This document shows positions 1 through 9,500 of a DNA stretch of 20,193 bases, in pieces. Numbering within the stretch: position 1 is the first letter of the stretch; each line of letters opens with the position of its first letter. The stretch is from Hypsibius dujardini (taxonomy: Eukaryota; Tardigrada; Eutardigrada; Parachela; Hypsibiidae), in NCBI GenBank assembly GCA_001579985.1, contig LRSR01006607.1, positions 1-20,193 on the forward strand, in the 5' to 3' direction. The position numbers and the translations under genes are program-made. The notes under the pieces were generated by a model. That model was not told where the DNA came from. It made no database searches and saw nothing but the letters and a program-made list of their open reading frames with translations.

Positions 1-677
1 CTAACAGGATTTAAAAAAATATGACTCGCGGCAAAGAGTTCCCCGTTCAACGGGGAGAAATTCGGGAAGATCTCAATTGGCGCACGTACATTGCAATAGT
101 CCTAAGCGCTTGATTGACGGCACGTAACGGCACGTACAAAAACATGTGCTGCGCTGTGCGTGTGTGCTGTGCGTGTGTGCTGTGCTGGTTGTATACTCAA
201 GTACAATGCAGTTCAGTACTACTGCAGTATTTTTCGGACAATTTTTTTAACAAACTTGGACAAAAAACAAAACAATTTTTAAAGTAGCTAAAGCCAGATT
301 TTAATATAAGAAATATGGATGCTCTTTTTGGGAACAATTAGGCAAAACACGCATATTTTTATTTCTTATATTAAAATCTGGCCTTAGCTACTTCAAAAAT
401 TGTTGTTGTTTGTCCAATTTTGTTAAACAAAATTGTCCAAAAAATACTTTATTAGTACTGAACTGCTTTGTCCTCGAGTACGCAACCAGCATAGCACACA
501 CGCACAGCACATGTTTTTGTACGTGTCGTTACGTGCCGTCAATCAAGCGCTTATTCAATCATTCAATCAAGCGCTCGACTATTGCAATGTACTTGCGCCA
601 ATTGAGATCTTCCCGAATTTCTCCCCGTTGAACGGGGAACTCTTTGCCGCGAGTCATATTTTTTTAAATCATTTTAG
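1..677. mobile_element. Foldback element (long inverted repeat, ~310-bp arms)
   Basis: The two halves are reverse complements of each other. The clearest arm limits are 9-314 and 362-669, separated by a loop of about 47 bp. A weaker match (10 of 12 bases) carries the arms out to position 1 and to 677, so the left end may lie outside the window. Each arm contains a small nested hairpin (CCCCGTTCAACGGGG at 41-55 and its counterpart near 621-636). Differences between arms are mainly small duplications: a GTGTGCTGTGC-type duplication in the left arm near 150-185, and an extra AAGCGCTTGATTGA-type segment in the right arm near 545-580. Open frames here are by-products of the palindrome and I call no gene. 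This fits a non-autonomous foldback transposon or MITE. A target-site duplication cannot be assessed because the left flank is missing. Confidence 0.85.
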
Positions 678-1688
678 GGGACATTGTATTCAAAAAAAAG
701 TTTGGTCACGATCGGAGATTTGCACTGGTGATCGTTCCCTTGTAAGTAGGCAGAGGCTGCTATCTGTTGCAAACTTATCGACATTTTGTTTCCACGCATT
801 CAAAATGGCCCGCCTGTCTGCTGTGGCTTTCCATCTTGAGTGTGCACCATCTGAGTCTTTCGCGGATTAATAAAATATTCCGGTATAACGAAATAGTGTT
901 GCATGTTTTGGACGGAGTTTCAAATCAAACGGAGGCATATCCGTCCTGATAAACTATTGCCCGTTTTGAATGGAGAAAAAATTACTACCGTAATTTCAAA
1001 TCTAATTCGTTTTTGACGTTCGCATGAGAATAGAAATTCCGAAGTGTTTTCCAAAATCGAATGAACCCCTTTGTCCATCGAACATCATGGATAGTTTGTG
1101 GATTGATAGCTGTTGATTTAAATTTATAAAACTCTAATTGTCCCCAACTTCGCTGGCTCACCCTTCTGTAGTCAGGAAATAACCTCTCGTTGCTGACAAT
1201 TGGCAACACATTTTAGTCGTTAATTCATCTCTACCGCCTACCGGTGTTAGATACCGCTGTTAATACTTACAGCGCACGAATGATTCAATTTTAAGGATAT
1301 TTTGTGGCTCACGTGTATGTCCATGGTAGCCAGTACAGTAATTAAAATCAATGCAGTCAGTTGTGCGTGACCTAACGAAAGGCCCCGTCGTGATTGATCG
1401 AAGACCAACTGATCAAGGAAAGTCCGAAGAGAAAAACAGCAGCACTCCTCTTTCTCTGAGTATATTCCAACGAAAACATTTTCCACGCGACCGGGTAGTG
1501 GCGTGGGGCAGACATCATCAATTGAAAGGATAAAAAAACATCGAGATTCCAAGGTTGAAAAACTATACAACCGCGATGCAGTAGTGACAAAACAAAAGCT
1601 AATCGACCGAAGTATCAAGACTAAAACCGAAAAGCCAGAAACACTCACATTGCCTCAGATTCAGACGTCGGTTTGAAGATTTGACTAA
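678..1688. other. Gene-free stretch, 3' flank of the KLHL20 gene
   Basis: About 1 kb between the foldback element and the KLHL20 stop codon. The open frames are short, overlap on both strands and resemble no family I know. Part of the right side (toward 1688) is presumably the 3' UTR of the minus-strand gene, but I see no clear AATAAA or ATTAAA on the minus strand to fix its end. Confidence 0.5.
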
Positions 1689-4477
1689 TCACTCGCTGAC
1701 CGCAAACGGTACCCTGGGTATGGTGCCAGTCCCGGCCAGTGGGTCTTGGTGAGCCTGCTTCATGACAGCAACTCCGCCGCCTAATCGTCTGTAATTCATC
1801 GTAGCACAGGGTCTCCAGAGATTCGTTTCGGGGTCGAACACCTCCGCCGATCGCAGATAATAATTGCCGTCAAATCCTCCCACCGCAAAAATCAGTCCGT
1901 TGACAATGGAAAGGCCAACTCCACTCCGTTTGCAGTTCATGACCACTACATTCTCCCATGACATCGTTTTCGGATCGAATCTTTCGCAGGAACTCAACTC
2001 CGTGTTGTCATCCCTGACACAAAAAAGGCATTTTTAACAAGTCACTCAACTAAAGTGTCAGACAACCATTAATATTTCATCCATCTATTTCTCGTAGTAC
2101 AAGCTGATGTTTGATCTAAATTTAAAGGAATGGCCCGGCAACAGAAAAAAAATTACCTTCCGCCCACAGCGTAGAGGTAACCATTCAACACCTGCAAGTA
2201 CAAAGAAGTTGCAAATAATCAGCAGCGAAAATTTCCACGCGTCAGCGAATGGTCCCACTGACCGCACATCCGAGGTGCTTCCTCCTCGTTCCCATCGGCG
2301 CAACAGTTTGCCATCGATTAGTTCGTGGATCGTAACGTTCTACGGTGCTCAGGGGATTGCTTCCTAGATGACAAGGTTTAAAAAAAGAAATAGAAAAATA
2401 AATAACTATTCAATAAGGTATCCGCGCTGTTACATGATTGGGGTAGTGGTGCAGTAAGGTATCCGCGCTGTTAAATGATTGGTGCAGTACTAACCGTCGC
2501 TGCCTCCGCACGCGTACAGAAAGCCATTCACAACAGCAACCGCGACGCCCAGCCGTTTCGTACTCATCGGCGCCACCTTACTCCAACGGTTGGCAGCCGG
2601 GTCGAATCGTTCCACCAAATTCAAACACGAGACTCCATCCTAGACCGATGGAAGTAAAAACGTCTGATTGAAGCAGTCAAGGAAAACAAATGTCACAGCA
2701 ATCCTTCCTTACCTGACCACCCACAGCATACAGGAAGCCATCCATAACAGCCACGCCAACACTTGTCCGACAGGAAGAAGTAGGTGAAACATCCCCGCTC
2801 CATTGGTTAGTTTGTGGATCATACCTGGACAAAGAAACCAAGCAAGTAAAAAACCGCGAGTAGACTCTTTCTATGCACAAGATTTGTCGCTTCGTCGGCG
2901 TATTGCCACGGTGGAATAATTATTCACAATGCGTATCTCACACCACAGAAGCTTGCCATTTTTTCTGCTCTGCGGTTCAGAGATTTGAGAATTTTTGCAG
3001 AGCTCTCCTGTGTTTTTATTGGGGGTGTTGGAAAACTTAACACACCGTTCAACAGAGTTCAAGTAACTCTGCCCGTCATGACCTCCAACAGCATACAGCA
3101 AATCACCGACCACGGCAACACCGACTCCACAGCGACGCTTGGCCATGGGTGCCATGAGCTTCCACTCGTTCGTCTGCGGGTCGTAACGTTCAACTGTGCG
3201 ACAAAACAGCCACTAAATAACGATTCGTGGCGCGCGGTTGCTTACATAACAGGAAATAAAAAAATGCAGCAACTTACCAGTCGAAATGGCGTCGCCGCTG
3301 CACCAACCACCTGAATTATATCACAAAAGTTCGGATGTAAAAGAAAAGCTTAAGATCGAGAAGCCTGTCCTGTCCTTTGACCCCCGCAAAAAATCTACGC
3401 TTACCGACTGCAAAGAGCACCTCTCCCCTCAATATCGGCTTTCTAGGTCTGGTACGAGGTCCCTGCATCGCTGACCGCTCAGCCGGGAGCAAGAGGTAGT
3501 TTTTGGCTTCGTCGACAATCTCTCGACATCGCTCGTCAGACTTGACCAGTGGTTCCTGGCCGACCGTGTTGACCAGAAATTTCGGCGCCACTAGACAAAG
3601 GCGAATATTCTCGAGAACGGCAGCGACATGGGCACGTCGCTCCCGTACATCGTGCCTCAACCAACTGACCGCAGCCTGGAAACCAGGAAGAATATGCATT
3701 GAAGCTGGGTTATCGGTTGTCCACCTACGCGTTCATTGATCAGGTTTTCCATCTCCAAATCTGTCTTTAATAGCTTAAGCTTCTTCTTGTCCATTCATCG
3801 GGATTCCATTTAAACACTTTCTCAAGCATATTTGTCTGTCTGACTCGTTTGAAACAAACTTTGAGCACAATCTCTTACCTGATAAACTTGTTCTTCGTTT
3901 CGCACATTCAACTCATCGCTCTGAATCAAATCCACCAGTTGGGCAACTGGCAACAACAGAAACTCCTCGCTCACCACCACATCCGTGAAATTCTGGTGGG
4001 CGAACCGGTTAGCCGCTTTCAACAAATCACGACAGCTATATGCATCCGCAAATGACCGAATTCCCAAACAATTCGACGGATCCAGCTGTTTCTTCAGAAA
4101 ATCGCAGCAGTTGTCCTGAATTTCTTGTATTTGGAGGAGACAGGCGGCTGGTAAAAGTGTCTGAACGTTTCGCTCCTCAATACTGATCTTTCCGGTGTAT
4201 GCGAAGTCCACCAAGTCTTGCACGGCAGTTTCATCGATGTCGTGAAGGGTAACGTCCGTCTGGCGGCTTTCGTCGAGGGCTCCAGTAAACATGGCTCGAA
4301 AGTATGGACTGAAAAGAACAAATTGAAGCATAAGAGACGAAAAAATTACAAACTGAGATAGAAAATGTCAGCGCCTGAAAACAAGTTGGCAGGCAAACAA
4401 ATCAGTAAACCGAGAGACAAATATACAAAGAATCATAGAGAGACGCACATATAAAAACACACGTCCTGTTGATAAGT

Positions 4478-4513
<36 letters not shown>

Positions 4514-4830
4514 CACACAAAGAAACAGACAGACAGACAGATGAACAGACAGATGAACAGACGGATAACCTGACAGTACCTGCAGGCAGCCAGTACAGCT
4601 CGATGAGCGAAAATTTGGCGTTCTCCGACGAGGATAGAAACATCACAAAGTTCGTTGTTGCGTCTGAGTTCGCACAGCAAAGCGAGAATGTCCTGATGAT
4701 GCTTATCGGAAACGTACAACGTCTTCACGGGTGCGGACAAAAATTCTGAGGCGGAAACATCCGGGACCGACTGTAGACCGTGTGGCGGCATAGACGGTAA
4801 CCCGGCAGTCAGATTGATGCTGCCTGCCAT
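1689..4830 (-). CDS. KLHL20: Kelch-like protein 20 / diablo orthologue (BTB-BACK-Kelch, CUL3 adaptor)
   Basis: Known role of the family: substrate adaptor of CUL3-RING ubiquitin ligases. BTB binds CUL3 and dimerises, and the kelch propeller binds substrate. Ten exons, all read on the minus strand: 4830-4580, 4308-3879, 3675-3405, 3310-3278, 3193-3046, 2824-2713, 2639-2495, 2363-2263, 2191-2157 and 2013-1689. All boundaries are GT-AG and phases agree, giving 1851 nt and 616 aa; KLHL20/diablo is normally about 610-620 aa. BTB spans about residues 50-160 ([18 protein letters not shown], then [19 protein letters not shown]). BACK follows ([34 protein letters not shown]). Six kelch blades start near residue 311, with signatures [65 protein letters not shown] and [13 protein letters not shown]. 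The start MAGSINL (AAAATGG context) is chosen by family length; an in-frame ATG lies further upstream at 4986. The fourth blade has Cys in place of the usual Val. Exons 4 and 9 are only 33 and 35 nt. Confidence 0.93.
2414..2489. repeat. Tandem duplication inside KLHL20 intron 7
   Basis: A segment of about 35-41 bp occurs twice head to tail (2414-2454 and 2455-2489). Both copies start TAAGGTATCCGCGCTGTTA, continue ATGATTGG and end near TGCAG, with one substitution and a short insertion. It lies just inside the 5' splice site of the intron, which spans 2494-2364 on the minus strand. Confidence 0.8.
4478..4562. repeat. (CAGG)n / (CAGA)n microsatellite in KLHL20 intron 1
   Basis: About eight to nine units of CAGG/GGCA run from about 4479 to 4515. 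ACAG and AGATGAAC-type units follow to about 4562. The array lies in the first intron, directly downstream of the exon-1 donor at 4579. The apparent cysteine/leucine/proline-rich peptide on the minus strand is read-through of this repeat, not protein. Confidence 0.85.
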
Positions 4831-5980
4831 TTTACGACGAAATGAGTGGCGTCCGGGAAAGCGAAAACCCCACAGCAACCGCGACAACCGAGATGGCTTT
4901 TGGAGGAAAGGCACGGTGGAATGGGACGCGATGCAGATGTGGGACGATCCTCTCTGCCGTCTGTCAAACAGAATTAAAACAAACAATTAGCAGTTAATAG
5001 CGCACAGAGTATATTTTATGAACCTTCATTCCTTCGAACAAGCAGGGGCACAACAACAAGAAAGGAACATATGGAGAGAACAGAAAATTCACCCAATTTA
5101 AGTTTAAGAAACAACTGTACCTAATCCATCAATCCATCGAATGCTACAGTGACACTTTTCATAACCGTCCGTCTGTAGAGCCAAAAACAACTAGCTAGCT
5201 AGTTGATAAGCCCTTTCGCGCAGCATCTCTCTTCACTTCATACACTTTTCACACCTCTGACATGGACAACGCAACAACCTCTCATGCGGATTATTGGCCC
5301 CCACAGTGTGTCATCTGTGACACGAGTGGAGTGAAGCACCCCTAAACAAAAGGTAGCTGATATGAAAGGGATGCAGGCACAGTAGTAGACCTTCCGTCAG
5401 CTCTTTTTATTATGAGCAGCCAGGCAAGCAACTGCACAAAGCGTCAACAGCGAAAAAAATGTAAACAAACTCCAGCAGCCACATCTCGCACATTCCACAT
5501 CACAAACCTTCCTTCCTTTCGTTTCCGTGAGGAGGATGTAATACAACTGAGGTGCCAATGAAATTCACATGATATTTAAATGTCGCAGCCAGAAGTTAGA
5601 ATTCCGTCATCAAGTCTAGTTTCCGAAAAACAGTGGAAGAAAGAAAACGCTGACAGAGAGAAATCTCCCGTGCAGTCAATTTCATCGTTGGATGATGATC
5701 ATATTAGTCCAGTAATCGCTGATTCTAATTTAAGAGCCTTCTCTCTCAGGGCGTAGAAATCTTAAAATTGAGATAAAAAGCTGCACGTGTCGAGCATCAT
5801 TTTAAAACGAGCGTGTATAGAGAAAACGACCACACTGACAAAAATGAAGACTGAAAAAATCAAACTCGGCCTGCTGGCTGATGCCTGCTGAGTGAGAAGC
5901 AGAACACGGAGACTAATTTAAAAGAACATAATACTTTAGGTCACGGAACAGTCTAAACTAATAGCAATCGAACGCTGCTG
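4831..5980. other. Gene-poor stretch upstream of KLHL20
   Basis: About 1.1 kb with no convincing coding sequence on either strand. It should contain the KLHL20 promoter and 5' UTR, but I cannot identify a TATA box or initiator with confidence. A short palindromic run of CTAG units is seen near 5194-5207. Confidence 0.4.
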
Positions 5981-6011
5981 CGACTGAAGGAACGACTGAA
6001 GGAACGACTGA
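5981..6011. repeat. 12-bp tandem repeat, about 2.6 copies
   Basis: The unit CGACTGAAGGAA is repeated head to tail and ends in CGACTGA. It is short and of no obvious function, and it explains the repetitive serine/valine/proline peptide that can be read on the minus strand. Confidence 0.75.
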
Positions 6012-6061
6012 ATTCATACTAGCCACCAAAGTATTAGTATTAGCATGGACAAGTTTTTTGG

Positions 6062-6400
6062 GCATGAGGGAAGAGTTCGAGAATGGGCTCTGTACCCTGG
6101 AATGGGCCAGCGGGTGGCAGGGGGCGCTCTGTCGCAGATTAATTGAAAACAGATCAGTCACTGCATAGGCAGCGACCTCTATAGTGAGCTTTTTCCAACC
6201 GTCCCATTATTTCGTTTTCTAAACATGTTCCCACAACCTGTTTTCATATTTGATACACGTTCCACCGGGATTATCAATTATTCTCTCTCGTTTAGAATCT
6301 TGGCGATAAACAAAACCTATTTATAAGTTGTGATTCCAGGGTGGCCCATTTCAGGGTACGAAACGTCAAGTGGCCCATTCTAAGACTCCTCCCTCATGCA
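6062..6400. mobile_element. Probable MITE-like inverted-repeat element
   Basis: The segment 6062-6117 is an imperfect reverse complement of 6334-6400. Both outer ends read GCATGAGGGA when read inward, and both arms contain AATGGGCC blocks and a GTACCCTG block in the same order. The right arm has about 8 extra bases in the middle. The interior of about 215 bp has no coding potential. Target-site duplications are not evident. It lies just beyond the 3' end of the nuclear receptor gene, so it could fall in or near that gene's 3' UTR. Confidence 0.65.
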
Positions 6401-6443
6401 CGGGTAAGCGGCATACGATTCCAAAATCCACCTTATGTCTCTT

Positions 6444-6449
6444 TTTAAT
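6444..6449 (-). promoter_or_regulatory. Candidate polyadenylation signal of the receptor gene
   Basis: The minus strand reads ATTAAA about 70 nt beyond the Hr51 stop codon at 6517. This is the nearest canonical or near-canonical signal in the expected position. It is inferred from sequence alone. Confidence 0.4.
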
Positions 6450-6516
6450 TTCACCGGTTCTGGTACATCGACGTCGTGGCGCCTGCTCTCAATACTCAGC
6501 TCGGAATAAGGTGAGA

Positions 6517-9500
6517 TTATGTTGAATGTGGCGTTGCCGTAGAACTCAACGAGCGATGCATCTCGGATAGCAAAATTTCGACCGGTTTCGAAGTGTTCTT
6601 AAACAAAAAAGTAGCAGTAACATCCGAATCGAGACTACGAAGCATCGGCAACAGCAACAGCAGTTTTCCGAAGCGGAGTTTGTTAGCGTGCGTGTAGTCC
6701 GCCAGAACCAGCTGTGCTTGATCTTGAAAGGTCTCCACCAGAGCGCCTTCTTTCACTCCTCGCATATCTGAAAAAAGGATACAAGTGTCAATAATAAATT
6801 ATAATAATACCAGTGGGGACATTCTCGCAAACATTTATTTGTCTTTCTGTTTCCGGGTAGGCGAGAAGGTACTGCACGTTATTATTACAGTATGAGGCAA
6901 AGTGTGTATTTCGGCTCACTCTCCAGTTGGTCGATGAATCGGCTCACTCATGGGTTTCTCTTTGATGGCTGCTGCTTGATTGTTTGATTTTCTATACTTT
7001 TCCTAGTATACTATAGCGCTTCTGAAAATCAAACAATCAAGCAGGTGCCATCAAAGAGAAATGCATGAGTGAGCCGATTTATCGACCAACTGGAGGGTGA
7101 GCCGAATAACACACTTTGCCTCATACTGTACTGTGCGTACTTACCCGGTCGAAAAAGGGCGATAGCTTTCAGCAGAGACATCTCGGTGCTGTCTAGTCGA
7201 CTTTCCGCGATTTTAACCAAAGTGTTGATGAACGCTTTCCCTTCAGCGTTCAGTCCGTCAAACGATTCCCCACATAAGCCACCTGTAAGGAATTTGATAC
7301 CGTCATTGTGAAACGCCAGTGACTTCGAAGTTCTCATTTTTAGGAACTGACTGTCTGTCTGTGTGCAAACTATAAACGCACGACATGTCTGTACTGTAGA
7401 TCTTCAACTTCTTCCGCTTCGTGAGAAGCTGGACGCTTAATGTACTTCAGCTGCGAGGAATTACCGTTCCGAATCTGGATATAAGTGAAGGCGAAAATCT
7501 CCAGCCAGCAGTTCTTCAGCAGCAGCGCCTGATCTTGCGGAGAGAGTTGCAGAAAGGACGGCACCGAGTGCGCCCATCGAACGGCCGACAGCAAGATCCA
7601 CCCAGCTTGCTCGACGAGCAGGGAAGTTCTCGGTGCCGCCACCAGACTAGTCGCTCCGAAGAAAGGTCCCTGCTCTGCCGGACTACTGACCGGCGGACTG
7701 TTAGTCCCCACGCCTTTACGGAGATATGGCGTGAAGGCAGTATTGTTTGACGAACCGAGTGCCGGTTTGATTAGCTGAAACATGGACTGTTCCTCCGTTT
7801 TGGGTTGCTTGATTGGGTTCTGCTGCTGAGGACCCATCTGACTGTAGAACTTGAGGGATGACAGATAGTTGGCCATACTGGGCGGAAGCAGCATGTAGGG
7901 TGGGACTGAATCCCCCGAATAGTCTAAGGTGGGAAAATACGGACCACCGTTGGTGCGCGCTAGTGGTGGAAAATGTTGATGGTGATGATGATGCTGGAAG
8001 AACGGGGAGTTGTTGGCGTGGTTGGATGACACGTCGCAGGGGTTAGGTGACGAAGTTGATGAAGGGCGCCGATATGGGAATGAACGTGGCGCCCTCTCGT
8101 GCTGAACAGCTGGAAACACAAAACGTTGTTCTCTTGTAAGGAAACTATATTGACAGGCTTTATTTTAATTTATGTGAGTTCATCGATTAAAATTGTTCCA
8201 TGCATGACCGAAATCCTTCAGTATTGTGCCAGTATTTGAACGACGTCGCCATCCACACCACAACCGGTTTGTTAATTACGTGGTAAAGATTTACTGAGTG
8301 ATGATATGTGCTAGTAATCAGTAATCAGTGGGAGGTCAAATAAAAAATGGTATTTATCAATCTTATCATTTACTGTACTTTAAATTGTGTCGTATTAAAA
8401 AATCTAGGCGTTTTATTTTATTTTATTATTAGTAGTAATATTATTCCAGAAATTATAACTGCGTACTACTACAGCGCAATATTCTACGCAGTTCCGCAGC
8501 TTAAGAATAAAGGCATTGCATAATAAAGAAAATACTCGAATCATCCAATTGTTTTTTATTTTTAACATCATCGGGCACGATTGGTGTTGCAGCGCATGCA
8601 TTTCCCTTTTTTACAATTTAATTTGTCAAATTTCTGCATTTCGGTTTTCTTATTAAGGTTTTTCTGTTCGGGTGGAGATGTTAGCAAAACCATTGTTCTC
8701 TTTTCTTAACCTAAAGAAAGGGTCAGCGCGGATATAATGTTACCGTGAAGTTTGGATTTAAAATCCATTAACGCTAACTCGACCGGATGAAGAGCTGTTG
8801 ACGAAGGGATGGGATGAGAAAAGGAAAACGAACGCGAAAGGGCACAGCACAACACTGAGCGGAGGGACGAAGTAACTTCGGGACAAGCAAGCATGTCAAG
8901 TAAACTAATCCTTTGGTCTGTTGAGCCGTGGATTGCTCGCATTTGTGGACTCTAGATGCCATCAGGCAAAATAAAGTCATGGATTCCGGTCGATCCCTCT
9001 TCCCGTATTGGCTGGCCAGGGCGCGTCATCATTATCCCGTCGTGAGAACGGCACCAAATGTCGCCGGTCGATGAGCACTCTAAAGGGGAACGCGTTAGCG
9101 TGTGCTAAAGGGGGAACGCGTTAGCGTGTGCTGGTGCCGCCGCCAGAAGCTAATAATTCAAAAGGGCTCTCTCTCTCTCCTACTCTCTCTCTTGGTCTCT
9201 CTCTCTCTCCTACTCTCTCTCTCTTGGTCTCTCTCTCCTAGTCTCTGGATATGCGCTTCTCTTACCCGCTCGCCGTCGTCAATTACCGCAGCATTCTAAC
9301 CATCTGATCAGCGTCAAATATTGGGACAACCCTTTCCGCTTTCCACGCAACGAATACGCTCGCTCGATCAATTATTGCAACAGCAAAGAGAGTGCGTGCC
9401 GGAAAGGAACAATTACAAGACCAACTAAACCAGGAGACGAATTTCATGATGCAGATGAACAATTTTTATCTGTCCTGCTGAATTACTCTACTGAACCTAT

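Noticed and set aside
410-870. Open frames of 73 and 145 codons on the plus strand
   Set aside because: They lie largely inside the foldback right arm, use no recognisable domain and end in unique flank.
4831-4986. N-terminal extension of KLHL20 from the in-frame ATG at 4986
   Set aside because: The added 52 residues resemble nothing in the family, and the ATG at 4830 gives the expected length and a good start context.
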